Shown here piece by piece: positions 43,286-52,012 of a stretch of 64,000 nt of DNA. The notes under the pieces were generated by a model that did no database searches, was not told where the DNA came from, and was given only the letters and a program-made list of their open reading frames with translations. The translations under genes were made by a program, and so were the position numbers. Origin of the DNA: Streptomyces dioscori. GTDB lineage: Bacteria > Actinomycetota > Actinomycetes > Streptomycetales > Streptomycetaceae. The stretch spans positions 124,001 through 188,000 of the forward strand of contig NZ_KZ679039.1 in NCBI RefSeq assembly GCF_003024195.1. Reading direction: 5' to 3'. How positions within the stretch are numbered: the first letter of the stretch is position 1; each line of letters starts with the position of its first letter.

Positions 43286-45910
43286 TCAGGCCTGTTCGTC
43301 CGCCAGCTCCGCCACGCCCGTCACCCGGTGCAGGGGATACGTCCGTACCTCGTCCGCGGTGTGGTCGTACGCCGTGACGAAACCGCCCTCCACCCGGACG
43401 GGGGCGATGACGCGCTGGCTGGCGGCGCCCTCGGCGTTCACGTAACCGATCCACAGGGTGCCGCCGGTGAGGACGGCGGCCTGCATGGTGGCGAGGGTCT
43501 CGGCGGAGGTGGTGCGCGGGAGCGTGCCGTTCCGTTCGGCGCCGGTGGATCCGGAGGAGGAGCCGGCGGAACCGGAGGCGGACGGCTTGCGCGGGGTCGT
43601 GGAGGCCAGGTCGCCCGCCCGGATGGCCCGGATCGCGGCACCCAGCAGGGTGGTGTCGGGGGACGGCGGGCCGTCGGGGACCGGCTCGGGCGCCGTGCGC
43701 GGGGGAGTGCGGTGCGCGAGCGCGCGGGTGATCAGCACATCGCCCTCGGCGGACTCGGCGGCCGGCGCGAAGCCCATGGCGCGCAGCCCTTCGAGGAGGG
43801 TGGCCGGGTCGGCCTGGGCGGCCAGCACCGTGGGCGCGAGACGGCGCAGCCGCAGCCCCTGCGCACGCTTGTCGGCGACGATCTCGTTCAGGACCGCGTC
43901 GTCGTCGCAGCGCACGTACGCCGACGCCGCGCCGATCCGCAGATGGCCGTGCCGGCGGGCCACGTCGTCGATCAGGTAGGCGAGCGGCTGCGGCACCGGC
44001 GTACGGGAGTGGGCGGTGAGGAACGCCTGCAGGTCGGAGGCCGAGCGGCCCGCGTCCAGGGCGCGGCGGACCGAACCGGGCGTGAAGCGGTAGACCGTCG
44101 CCCCGCCCTTCGACTCGACGTCCGCGAGGACGTCCAGCACATCGGCCAGCGGGCGGCGCAGCGGACCCGGGGCCACCGCTGTCAGGTCCGCCTGGAGGAG
44201 GACGTGATCGAGGGGTTCGGGCAGGAGCGGTGCCAGCAGCCGGCCGGCCAGGGCTGCGGCGGCGGCCACCTCGGCGGGGGTGCGGGGGTCCGGCGCGGGC
44301 ACCGGATGGTGGAGATGCCGGTGATGGACGGGCAGCTTGTCGCCGGGCCCGGTGGCGGGCGCGGGGGCGGGTGCGCCGGGCGGCGCCCCCAAGAGCGCCC
44401 GTCCGTGCGCGGACAGCGCGCCCCTGCCGGTGATCCCCAGGGACTCGGCCTCGGTCAGCGTCCACCGGGCGATCCGCGACCGCAGATCGTCCGAGGAGGC
44501 GGCGCCGCGCAGGGCACGCTCCCAGTGCAGGCGGGCCACGAGGGCGTCGGGGGATGCGGAGCCGCCCTCGGGCAGCGCGGCGAGGAGCGAGAGGACCCGG
44601 TGCCGGACCTCGGGCGCCGCCGAGCGGTCGAGGCCGGGGCCCAGCGCCGCCAGCGTGCGCTCCTTGGTGTCGCGTCCGCCGACCACGCCCGCCGTACGGG
44701 TCGCCGACAGCCATGCCGTGGCCAGCCGGGTCCAGCGTTCGGCCGCCGGGAGCTCCAGCCACTCGTCGTAGGCGGGCGTCGCCGCGTACCGCTCGTCGGC
44801 CTCGCCGTCCGGGGCGAGCAGGCCCGCCGCGTAGGCGAGTTCGACCCAGAAGGCGGCGACCGGCTCGGGTACGTCGAGGGCCACGGCCGTCCGCTTCAGG
44901 TCGCGCACGCTCAGACCGCCCGCGCGCAGCGCCGACGGGCCGCCCTCGTCCCAGTCCTTCAGCAGTTCCTCGACGGTGGCGAGCGCCGTGTACGCCTGCC
45001 CGGCCGCCGTGCTGTCCACAACCTGTGGGCGGTGTACGGAGGTGGGCTCGACCGGCGGAGGAAGCGGTTCCGTCCGCTGGTGCGCCCGCCCCTCGCGCAG
45101 ATGGAGGGCCACCTCGCGGGGCAGTACGACCGTGCCGGGCGCCGTCGGCAGCAGCAGTCCGCGGTCGAGGAGCCAGCGCAGCCGGGTCGCCGGATCGGCG
45201 GTCACCTGGCCGTACGGCGGCCCCCAGACCAGCCGCGAAAGGACTTCCAGGGAGTCCGGCGGGGCCGAGTCGAGCAGGTCGGACATCCGGGCGCGGTCGG
45301 TGAAGAGCCCGGTCAGCGACCCCACCGCGGACACCGCGTCGTGCGTCGTGGGCAGCCCGGCCGCCGTCAGGAGTTCCTGGATCCGGCCCGGGGACATGCC
45401 CGTGGTCGCCTCCGCGACCGTCGGGCCGAGCCCGGTCGGGGAGGGGTGCTGCGGCGAGGGCGCGAGCAGTTCGCGGGCCGTGCGCACCAGCCGGAGCCGG
45501 TCGTCCGAGCCCCACACCAGGGCCTGCTCACGCAGGACGGCCACGGCTCGCGGGAGCGCCTCGACGACCACCGGGTCGTGCGCGTCACCCGCCAGCAGGT
45601 CCTGGAGTGTGCCGTACGGCGCCGGTTCCGGGGCCACGGCCAGCGCCTCCGCGGTCTGCAGGGCGAACCGGTCCAGGCGCTCCAGGGCCCGGATCACGGA
45701 GGCCCGCGTACCGGCCCGGGTGGCCAGCTGGGTCAGGTCGGTCGGTACGGGCGTGATGAGGTCCGGGCGGGCCCGCAGCAGCGCGGACAGGGAGGAGTCG
45801 TCGCGGGCCCGCAGGTCCTCCGCGAGGGAACGAGGGTGTGCCCCGGCGGGGGCGGGCTCCTCTGTGGACGCCCCGCCGGGCTCCTCTGACGACTGCTCCT
45901 GGACGCTCAT
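43286..45910 (-). CDS. Helicase-associated (XPB/Rad3-like C-terminal) domain protein
   Basis: An 874-residue protein of the actinobacterial helicase C-terminal-domain family. It has repeated winged-helix-like segments (ALERLDRFALQTAEALA, GMSPGRIQELLTAAGLP, GLSVRDLKRTAVALDVP), a middle part VLLQADLTAVAPGPLRRPLADVL with SDLQAFLTAHSRTPVPQPLAYLIDDVARRHG, and a WYL-like end (GTLWIGYVNAEGAASQRVIAPVRVEGGFVTAYDH). No Walker motifs, so it is not itself a helicase. It lies near the XPB gene on the same strand and may partner it. ATG 45910. Confidence 0.85.
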   Translation of the reverse strand: MSVQEQSSEEPGGASTEEPAPAGAHPRSLAEDLRARDDSSLSALLRARPDLITPVPTDLTQLATRAGTRASVIRALERLDRFALQTAEALAVAPEPAPYGTLQDLLAGDAHDPVVVEALPRAVAVLREQALVWGSDDRLRLVRTARELLAPSPQHPSPTGLGPTVAEATTGMSPGRIQELLTAAGLPTTHDAVSAVGSLTGLFTDRARMSDLLDSAPPDSLEVLSRLVWGPPYGQVTADPATRLRWLLDRGLLLPTAPGTVVLPREVALHLREGRAHQRTEPLPPPVEPTSVHRPQVVDSTAAGQAYTALATVEELLKDWDEGGPSALRAGGLSVRDLKRTAVALDVPEPVAAFWVELAYAAGLLAPDGEADERYAATPAYDEWLELPAAERWTRLATAWLSATRTAGVVGGRDTKERTLAALGPGLDRSAAPEVRHRVLSLLAALPEGGSASPDALVARLHWERALRGAASSDDLRSRIARWTLTEAESLGITGRGALSAHGRALLGAPPGAPAPAPATGPGDKLPVHHRHLHHPVPAPDPRTPAEVAAAAALAGRLLAPLLPEPLDHVLLQADLTAVAPGPLRRPLADVLDVLADVESKGGATVYRFTPGSVRRALDAGRSASDLQAFLTAHSRTPVPQPLAYLIDDVARRHGHLRIGAASAYVRCDDDAVLNEIVADKRAQGLRLRRLAPTVLAAQADPATLLEGLRAMGFAPAAESAEGDVLITRALAHRTPPRTAPEPVPDGPPSPDTTLLGAAIRAIRAGDLASTTPRKPSASGSAGSSSGSTGAERNGTLPRTTSAETLATMQAAVLTGGTLWIGYVNAEGAASQRVIAPVRVEGGFVTAYDHTADEVRTYPLHRVTGVAELADEQA

Positions 45911-46062
45911 CCGATCCACGGTAGCGGGTGGGCCCCCGCCGCCGTTCCCGTTGGCGTCAGCCGCGGTCGTGCCGCGGCCGTGCCGGGGCCCGCCACCGGC
46001 GGCGGGCGCGGTACCGTCGGTCGCACGGGAAAACGCAACGTGGGCGCCCCGGAGGGGACTTC

Positions 46063-47148
46063 GTGGGGATCGAGAGCGACCAGCTCGTATTCGACTATCT
46101 GAGCCGGGTGGGCGACCTGGCCCAGCAGAGGCAGCTGCCGTCGGGGACGCGGATGCGGCTCGTGTCCGAGCTGCGGGGCGAGATCGACCGGCGCCGCACG
46201 AAAGCGACCCTCGACAGCCCGGCCGCCGTCCGCCGCATCCTGGATCGCATCGGCACCCCCGAGTCGGTGGTCGCGGCCGCCAACTCCCGTACCGACAGCG
46301 GCGCGGACACGGGTGCCGGTACGGACAAGGCCGCCGGTACGGACTCCGCCCCGCCGAAGCGGTCCGCCGTCCCCGCCCAGCGCGCACAGGAACCGGCGGC
46401 CCGGCCCAGGCGCCTGCGCCGCACGGTGCCCCGGCCGCGTGCCGCCGGCCCCGAGGTCGCCGCGTCGGAGTCGACCGGGATGGTCGGCTCCCCGCCCACC
46501 CCGCCGCACCTCGCCAGCACGGAGGAACTGGGCACGGGGCCCCAGCCCGACTGGTGGCGGGTGGAGAGCGGCCCGCTCGGGGCGACGGACAGCGTGCCGG
46601 GGTTCACGGGCGGCGTCGAGATCCCGGAAATGTTCAGGCCGCCGCCGGTCGACGAACCCGACAAGCTCGACAAATCCGGTAAGACGGTCGAATCCGAACC
46701 GAAGTCCGAGCCGACGTCCGGGGCGGCGGCGGAGGTCGTCGAGGTACCCGCACCCGCCGGGCGCGTACGCCGTCGCTTCGTACCCCGCCTGCGCCCCCTC
46801 GGCGGTGGCGGCGGCTGGTCCAACCCGCTCCTCCTGGTCGCCGCCGCCCTCCTGGTCGCCGGCGCGGTCATCGGCAACCTCGTCATGCTGGGCCTCGGCT
46901 GGCTCATCGCCTACCTCTCGCGCCGCCTGAGTCCCACCGAGGCGAAGTGGGCCGTCCTCGTCGTGCCCGGCCTCGTCGCCTCGGGGGGCATCGTCTGGAT
47001 CTGGGGCCGTTCGGAGGGGCGGTGGGGTGCGCCGATCGCGCAGGACGAGATGAGCGACGCGATCGGCGAGACCTGGCCGTGGGTTCTGCGTGGCGCGGCT
47101 GTCGCTTCGGCGCTGTACCTGGTGTGGCGGTCGCAGCGCCGGAAGTGA
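46063..47148 (+). CDS. Membrane protein with cytosolic N-terminal domain
   Basis: A 361-residue protein. The N-terminal 75 residues (DQLVFDYLSRVGDLAQQRQLPSGTRMRLVSELRGEIDRRR, GTPESVVAAANS) form a DUF1707/HAAS-like helical domain. A long disordered Pro/Ala/Arg-rich stretch follows, then about three transmembrane helices near 255-350. GTG 46063 has GGAGGGG upstream. It is divergent from the helicase-associated gene. Function unknown; the layout resembles sensor-like membrane proteins. Confidence 0.75.
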   Translation: MGIESDQLVFDYLSRVGDLAQQRQLPSGTRMRLVSELRGEIDRRRTKATLDSPAAVRRILDRIGTPESVVAAANSRTDSGADTGAGTDKAAGTDSAPPKRSAVPAQRAQEPAARPRRLRRTVPRPRAAGPEVAASESTGMVGSPPTPPHLASTEELGTGPQPDWWRVESGPLGATDSVPGFTGGVEIPEMFRPPPVDEPDKLDKSGKTVESEPKSEPTSGAAAEVVEVPAPAGRVRRRFVPRLRPLGGGGGWSNPLLLVAAALLVAGAVIGNLVMLGLGWLIAYLSRRLSPTEAKWAVLVVPGLVASGGIVWIWGRSEGRWGAPIAQDEMSDAIGETWPWVLRGAAVASALYLVWRSQRRK

Positions 47149-47178
47149 CGGGGCGCTCCCGTCCCGGGCGGGGCGTTT

Positions 47179-47300
47179 GTCGGGTGCGGGCCGGTGGGGG
47201 CTGGGCGCGCAGTTCCCCGCGCCCCCAGGAAAGGGGTGGCTGGGGTGGTTGTCGGGTGCGGGTGTGCTGTGGCTGGGCGCGCAGTTCCCCGCGCCCCTGA
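47179..47300. repeat. Two tandem REP-like repeats
   Basis: Two forward leader-plus-core units about 70 bases apart lie between the membrane-protein gene and the HAD gene. Confidence 0.9.
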
Positions 47301-47323
47301 AAGCAGTGGGCACAATGGCTTAT

Positions 47324-47935
47324 ATGACTTCTCGTGTGTTGACTGTCGGGTTTGACCTCGACATGACCCTCATCGACTCCCGGCCCGGGATCCGGGCCTG
47401 TTACCAGGCGCTTTCCGTGCGGACGGGGACCTTCATCGACGCCGACCTCGCCGTCACCCGGCTCGGGCCGCCGCTCGCGGACGAGTTGGTCAACTGGTTT
47501 CCGGCCGAGGAGGTCGCGGCCATGGCGGACGTCTACCGGGAGATGTACCCCACCCACGCCATCGCCCCGACGCCCGCGATGGCCGGCGCCCGTGAGGCGA
47601 TCGCGGCGGTACGGGCCGCCGGCGGCCGGGCGATCGTCGTCACCGCCAAGTACGAGCCGAACGCCAAGCTGCATCTCAGCCATCTCGGCATCGACGCCGA
47701 CGCGGTCATCGGCGACCTGTGGGCCGAGCGCAAGGCGGAGGCCCTGCGCGAGTACGACGCGGGCGTCTACGTCGGCGACCACACCGGCGACGTACGCGGC
47801 GCCCGTACCGCCGGAGCGCTGTCCGTCGCGGTGGCCACCGGCCCGTGCGACGCGGAGGAACTGCGCGCGGCCGGCGCCGACGTGGTCCTCAAGGACCTGC
47901 TGGAGTTCCCGAATTGGCTGGCAGCCCACCAGTAG
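47324..47935 (+). CDS. HAD-superfamily hydrolase (phosphoglycolate phosphatase-like)
   Basis: A 203-residue HAD enzyme. Motif I is FDLDMTLIDS with Asp11 and Asp13. Motif II is VVTAKYEPN, where the usual Ser/Thr is present. Motif III Lys lies in AERKAEAL and motif IV is YVGDHTGDVRGA. The short helical cap is of the phosphoglycolate phosphatase type. The substrate is unknown. An in-frame ATG three codons upstream (47315) is an equal alternative start. Confidence 0.88.
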   Translation: MTSRVLTVGFDLDMTLIDSRPGIRACYQALSVRTGTFIDADLAVTRLGPPLADELVNWFPAEEVAAMADVYREMYPTHAIAPTPAMAGAREAIAAVRAAGGRAIVVTAKYEPNAKLHLSHLGIDADAVIGDLWAERKAEALREYDAGVYVGDHTGDVRGARTAGALSVAVATGPCDAEELRAAGADVVLKDLLEFPNWLAAHQ

Positions 47936-47939
47936 GGGC

Positions 47940-48188
47940 TCACAAACCTCCGCGTGCCTGCCGGCGGCCGTCGGCGATCGACCGGAACACCCCCGCTCCC
48001 GCGATGAGGAATCCGACGCCCATCAACATGCTCAGACCGAACATGTACGTAGGAAAGGGCGTCGTGTCGAGCAGCAGCGGGGCCACGGTGACCAGAGTGG
48101 CCACAGCTCCGACGAAGAACACGATGGCACCGGCACGGATGAGTCGTTCTCCGGCCGCGGCGGAATTCGGTTGGGTTTTGTCACGCAC
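47940..48188 (-). CDS. Small integral membrane protein
   Basis: An 82-residue protein with two hydrophobic helices (RAGAIVFFVGAVATLVTVAPLLL and YMFGLSMLMGVGFLIAGAGVF). GTG 48188 is taken as start because VRDKTQPNSAAAGERLI gives a soluble N-terminus before the first helix. It is convergent with the HAD gene and divergent from the interrupted cold-shock gene. No function known. Confidence 0.75.
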   Translation of the reverse strand: MRDKTQPNSAAAGERLIRAGAIVFFVGAVATLVTVAPLLLDTTPFPTYMFGLSMLMGVGFLIAGAGVFRSIADGRRQARGGL

Positions 48189-48233
48189 TCGACCAGGGTA
48201 GTTCCCTGCCCTGAGGAACAATCCGGCGACGTC

Positions 48234-48261
48234 TTGTCAGCAGCCGCCGGACCATTAGCCT
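48234..48261 (+). promoter_or_regulatory. Candidate native csp promoter, now upstream of attL
   Basis: TTGTCA (48234-48239), 16 bases, TAGCCT (48256-48261). It precedes a leader of about 120 bases and the interrupted cold-shock start at 48384. In the integrated state it reads toward the element's integrase. Confidence 0.5.
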
Positions 48262-48383
48262 TGGTACAGGCGGGTCCGACGACCCGCTGTAGTGCTGTAC
48301 GGACCTGTTTCCCGAGCAGTTTCAGCCGAAGTCTTGAAGTCTTTCCGACGCAGTTTCCGACGAGTACGAGGACGAGGACAGAC

Positions 48384-48404
48384 GTGCCTACCGGCAAGGT
48401 CAAG
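48384..48404 (+). other. attL of the integrated element
   Basis: Shares the exact 12-base core GGCAAGGTCAAG (48393-48404) with attR at 56411-56422, and upstream bases GCC-AC also match (18 of 20 in total). The core encodes GKVK of the cold-shock protein. Confidence 0.85.
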
Positions 48405-48416
48405 CCAGTTACCTAG
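48384..48416 (+). pseudogene. 5' remnant of interrupted cold-shock gene
   Basis: GTG at 48384 followed by codons for PTGKVK, identical in amino acids to the start of the intact cold-shock gene at 56402, then element sequence (PVT) and a TAG stop at 48414-48416. It is the native start of the gene, cut after codon seven by integration. Confidence 0.85.
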
Positions 48417-48443
48417 GCACACAGACTCCGCTAGCCTCCCCTC

Positions 48444-50054
48444 ATGACACCCGGTCTGCGCTACCTCGCCTGCCTGCGCCTCTCTGCCGACTCGGACGGC
48501 TCTACGTCCATCGAGTGGCAGCGTGGCGTCATCCGCCACTACGTGGCCGCTCCACACCTGTCCGGCATCCTGGTGGGCGAGGCAGAGGACACCGACGTCT
48601 CAGGCTCCATCTCTCCGTTCAAGCGTCCGCGACTCGGTAGGTGGCTCACGTCCCGCGCGGATGAGTTCGACGTGATCATTGCAGCCAAGATGGACAGGCT
48701 CACCCGTCGCTCGATGCACTTCAACGAACTCTTGGAATGGGCGCAGCAAAACGGCAAGTACATCGTTTGCGTGGAGGAGGGGTTCGATCTTTCCACCCCT
48801 CAGGGCAAGATGATGGCTCGTATGACTGCCGTCTTTGCTGAGGCTGAGTGGGACACGATCCAGGCACGCATCCTGAACGGCGTACAGAGCCGTCTGGAGA
48901 ACCGTTCATGGCTTACAGGCGCTCCGCCTACCGGCTACCGCATCAAAGCCGTGGAAGGAGGCAAGAGGAAGGTTCTGGAGATTGACCAGGACTTCCACCC
49001 TCACGTGGAAGAGATCTTCTCTCGTGTCCGTGAGGGTCAGTCCACACACAGGATTGCCCGAGACTTCAACGGTCGTGGCGTACTCACGTGGGGAGACCAC
49101 CTCAGGACGTTGAAGGGGGAGGAAGCCAAGGGGACACAGTGGCAGTCCACCATCATCAATAAGTTCATCCGCTCCTCATGGGTTCCCGGTATCTACGCCT
49201 ATAAGGGTGAGGCTGTCTTGGATGATCAGGGAGAGCCGGTCATTCTCCCGGAAAAGCCTCTCGCGTCCATGGATGAATGGGCAGACCTTGTCGACAGGAT
49301 CAAACCGGCACCCAAACCTGTAGGGGCGGAAATCCGTACAGGTGCAAAGAGTTTGCTTGCTGGTATTGCTCGGTGCGGTGAATGCGACGCGCCGGTTACC
49401 TCGCTGCTCGGCTCAGGTCACACCAGGAAGGACAACACGAAAGTTCCTGGTCACAGGTACTACCGCTGCTCCAACAAGTTCAAGGGAGGCGACTGTTCAA
49501 CAGGTCTCTACGTCCGTGCTGACGTGCTCGATGCATGGGTTGACCAGCAGATTCGGGAGAGCGTAGGCACGTGGGAAATGTACGAGCGTGCCGGTACGGG
49601 ACCTAGTCAGGCAAGGGAACTCCAGGAAGCAAAAGCACGACTGGATAACCTGGAAGCAATGTACATCGCAGGAGAGTACGACGGGGAGGGGCAGGAAGAG
49701 TCGTACATGCGAATGCACAAGGGTCTGTCGGCAAAGGTGGCTCTACTGGCTAAGCAGGAAGCGGACAGGGCTAACCCGGCTCTGAAAGCCACAGGTAAGA
49801 AGTACGGGGAAGTCTGGGAGTCGAAAGACCAGGAAGACCGTAGGGAATTCCTCCGTACCTATGGCGTAAAAGTCTGGGCTTGGGATAAGGGGACTGACGA
49901 GAAAGATAAGGGAATGGTTATGGATCTGGGAGATATTCAGACCATGGCAAATGAGTTGGCGCTTTCCCGCCCCGGAAAGAAGAAGATGACGAGGCTGGTC
50001 GTCAGTCACAATACAGATAAGCAATTGTGGAAGGCATTGGAGTACGCCAGGTAA
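48444..50054 (+). CDS. int: Large serine recombinase (integrase)
   Basis: A 536-residue integrase. The N-terminal catalytic domain (YLACLRLSADSDGSTSIEWQR; nucleophile Ser14) has AAKMDRLTRR and the TPQGKMMARMTAVFAEAEWDTIQARI helix. The recombinase domain follows, then a zinc ribbon (CGEC at 311-314, YYRCSN and GDCSTG), a coiled-coil segment (about 395-450) and a C-terminal tail. This matches unidirectional phage-type integrases. It is positioned 40 bases from attL and reads away from it; ribosome-site support is weak. The reverse reaction would need a separate directionality factor, perhaps one of the small proteins here. Confidence 0.95.
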   Translation: MTPGLRYLACLRLSADSDGSTSIEWQRGVIRHYVAAPHLSGILVGEAEDTDVSGSISPFKRPRLGRWLTSRADEFDVIIAAKMDRLTRRSMHFNELLEWAQQNGKYIVCVEEGFDLSTPQGKMMARMTAVFAEAEWDTIQARILNGVQSRLENRSWLTGAPPTGYRIKAVEGGKRKVLEIDQDFHPHVEEIFSRVREGQSTHRIARDFNGRGVLTWGDHLRTLKGEEAKGTQWQSTIINKFIRSSWVPGIYAYKGEAVLDDQGEPVILPEKPLASMDEWADLVDRIKPAPKPVGAEIRTGAKSLLAGIARCGECDAPVTSLLGSGHTRKDNTKVPGHRYYRCSNKFKGGDCSTGLYVRADVLDAWVDQQIRESVGTWEMYERAGTGPSQARELQEAKARLDNLEAMYIAGEYDGEGQEESYMRMHKGLSAKVALLAKQEADRANPALKATGKKYGEVWESKDQEDRREFLRTYGVKVWAWDKGTDEKDKGMVMDLGDIQTMANELALSRPGKKKMTRLVVSHNTDKQLWKALEYAR

Positions 50055-50071
50055 TTCACTGCAAAGAGAAA

Positions 50072-50106
50072 GGGCTCCGCTGAATAGCGGGGCCTTATTC
50101 TTTTTC
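50072..50106 (+). terminator. Integrase terminator
   Basis: GGGCTCCGCT / AGCGGGGCCT stem (one G-U) with a GAAT loop at 50072-50095, followed by TTATTCTTTTTC. Confidence 0.88.
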
Positions 50107-50124
50107 TGAGTTGTTTGCGAATTC

Positions 50125-50170
50125 GGACCACCCCTACCTTTAATAGGTCGAATTCATTTAGGGGTGGTTC
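50125..50170. repeat. Inverted repeat downstream of integrase
   Basis: GGACCACCCCTA (50125-50136) and TAGGGGTGGTTC (50159-50170) can pair over 12 bases (one G-U) around an AT-rich 22-base loop. It may act as a terminator or protein site. From 50171 to 50552 I see no convincing gene; 50297-50309 has a small GCCCT..AGGGC hairpin. Confidence 0.6.
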
Positions 50171-50552
50171 GGTCTTCCTCGTGCTCAGGACTGCCAAGGG
50201 GATAGGCAGTAGCCTTTCAGTGCTTGACCAGGGGTTTTCTCTAACCTTGACAGATCTCTGGTTGCTCTGTATCACGCGTGCGCGCCCGTTATTGCGCCCT
50301 AAGTAGGGCCTGTAAGGGTTGTTATAGGGAGTAGGTAATTCTCTCCCTAAAGGGGATAGGGGGTCTGGGGGAAGGGGGGTGATCTTGAGGGGCTTGGTGC
50401 TCTTCCGGTGGAGCGCTGACGATCCTCGTACCCCTGGAATCGCCGTACGGTCCCCTGAGGCTCTATTGGGGTCATGGACCGGGGGCTTGGGCGGCAGAGC
50501 GCTCCGGGACCGCCTGAGGGGCACTCAGGGCCGTTCGTGGGGGCGTGGAGCC

Positions 50553-50800
50553 TCAGAGGCTTAGTGGGGGAGCGTCCGTGACGTAGTTGCCCTGTCCGAC
50601 TTCCAGGCGTAGCCACCCCTCGGCGCGGAGCGCTACGACCGCCTTCTGTGTAGTGGCTTGGGCCGTGCCGTACTCCGCTGCCAGTGCGACCGTTCCGGGG
50701 AAGCGCGCTCACCAGGTGACCACTCGCCAGCGCGCAACCGGCGGCGCAGGTCGTCGGCAATCTGCGGCCAGAGGTTCCGGGAGCGGTCAAGATCAGCCAT
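50553..50800 (-). pseudogene. Frameshifted small GntR-type regulator
   Basis: From ATG 50800 the frame encodes a winged-helix start (RNLWPQIADDLRRRLRAGEW SPGER) and then shifts. A 2-base excess (GCGC at 50703-50708) must be skipped to restore the rest (FPGTVALAAEYGTAQATTQ, KAVVALRAEGWLRLEVGQGN) to the stop at 50553. The repaired product would be about 81 residues, a GntR DNA-binding domain with no ligand domain, typical of actinobacterial mobile elements. Either a real null allele or a sequencing error. Confidence 0.8.
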
Positions 50801-50894
50801 ACCGTCAGCCTCTGCGGTATCGCAGATCTCTGCTACCGCGCTTACGCGTAACCGCATAAGCTCAGCTCACACCGGTTGTGAGGAGCTGAGGACA

Positions 50895-51227
50895 GTGAAC
50901 GACCGAGCAAGCGCACTGAACACGGACGGACGGAGTCACGTACGGCTCTTGCCCTGGAAGGGGCCGGAGGGGAAGCCAGCGCATCTGATCGCGGACAGCC
51001 CGTACTCTCCGCTTTCCCTCCTGGCGGACAGGGTCGAGAGCCAGCAGATCAACAACGCTGCGGTCATCGTGGAGTTGGCGCGGCCGATGGTGACTCCGGA
51101 AGCCAAGCTCACGGCGGATGAGCTGAGGTGGATTGCCGGACGGCTCATCGAGAGCCTGACAGAGGTTCTGAACGTCGCTGAGAGCCGCGCACAGAGAATC
51201 CCCGACCACGAGGAGCCGGGGGAGTAG
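50895..51227 (+). CDS. Element protein of unknown function, divergent from gntR
   Basis: A 110-residue protein: HVRLLPWKGPEGKPAHLIADSPYSPLSLLADRVESQQI followed by two helices (AAVIVELARPMVTPEAKLTADELRWIAGRLIESLTEVLNVAESRA). GTG 50895 has GAGGAC upstream. Proteins of this shape are often found beside small GntR genes in Streptomyces mobile elements, so it could be a partner, but no function is known. Confidence 0.7.
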   Translation: MNDRASALNTDGRSHVRLLPWKGPEGKPAHLIADSPYSPLSLLADRVESQQINNAAVIVELARPMVTPEAKLTADELRWIAGRLIESLTEVLNVAESRAQRIPDHEEPGE

Positions 51228-51240
51228 GTCAATCACTCAG

Positions 51241-51280
51241 AGAGCCCTCAGACGCTTCGCACAAGCGGTCCGGGGGCTTC
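51241..51280 (+). terminator. Probable terminator
   Basis: Imperfect hairpin from GAGCCCTC to GGGGGCTTC around a CTTCGCACAAG loop, 14 bases after the stop of the preceding gene. Confidence 0.5.
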
Positions 51281-51348
51281 CTCATGCCCAACCGCAGAGG
51301 TTCCTCAAATCCGCATACTTCGGTACTGGCTACGGGCATTCTGAGTCT

Positions 51349-51882
51349 ATGTCTACTGCTGAATGGGCTCTAGTTGTAGCTGTGGTCGCAGCTTTTGCCG
51401 CTGTAATGAATATGATCGCATCTTGGGCTACATATAGACGTGCATGCGCCCGTCCTCGAATGGTTCTGGAGCCGTGCGTCGAGCACTTGGATGGTGAGTT
51501 GGTGGTGGTCTGTAAGGTTCGTTTTGTAAGCAGCCGCCCGACTCCTGTCCTCATTGAGTCGCTGAGGGCAACACAGGAAAAGAACCACCTATCCACCGAT
51601 AATGATATCGAGATGGAAATTGAGGGTGCTGATAAGAATGAACTTCCCGCATCTGACGCACTTGTGTGGAAGGTAGTGATTCGTGCCGGATCGATTGCAC
51701 CTTTGGGGAATGTGCAGATGGTTGCTCGTCTTTTGGACGGCACTTATGTCGTCCCGGATGAATTTGATCAGATGCTGCTAGATGCGAAATTGGGAACCCT
51801 GGAACGGGAGTACCGGCTAAGCCGGATGACTGAGGATGAAAGGCAGGAAGTGTTGGGGAGGCCGCGTTCTCTTCTCATTTAG
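51349..51882 (+). CDS. Membrane-anchored element protein, unknown function
   Basis: A 177-residue protein with one N-terminal transmembrane helix (EWALVVAVVAAFAAVMNMIASWATY) and a cytosolic beta-rich part (ELVVVCKVRFVSSRPTPVLIESL, IAPLGNVQMVARLLDGTYVVPDEFDQMLL). AT-rich codons set it apart from chromosomal neighbours. No family is recognised. Such small single-pass proteins in mobile elements are sometimes exclusion or defence factors, which is only a possibility here. Confidence 0.7.
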   Translation: MSTAEWALVVAVVAAFAAVMNMIASWATYRRACARPRMVLEPCVEHLDGELVVVCKVRFVSSRPTPVLIESLRATQEKNHLSTDNDIEMEIEGADKNELPASDALVWKVVIRAGSIAPLGNVQMVARLLDGTYVVPDEFDQMLLDAKLGTLEREYRLSRMTEDERQEVLGRPRSLLI

Positions 51883-51888
51883 GTGTAA

Positions 51889-51931
51889 GAGGGCGCTCGG
51901 TTCCCTGTCGGAGCCGGGCGCTCTTCTGTTT
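51889..51931 (+). terminator. Terminator after membrane-anchored protein gene
   Basis: Hairpin GAG..CGCTCGGTTCC / GGAGCCGGGCG..CTC (with G-U pairs) followed by TTCTGTTTCC. Confidence 0.65.
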
Positions 51932-52012
51932 CCAGAAGCGGAATGGGTCATTCTCGTTTGTCAGTGCTGGATGAGATGATGTAACTACCCCAAAGGAAGG
52001 GAGGTAGACAAC

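Noticed and set aside
50107-50564. Short plus-strand frames (50115-50306, 50379-50564) after the integrase
   Set aside because: No ribosome sites, overlap of hairpins and atypical composition.
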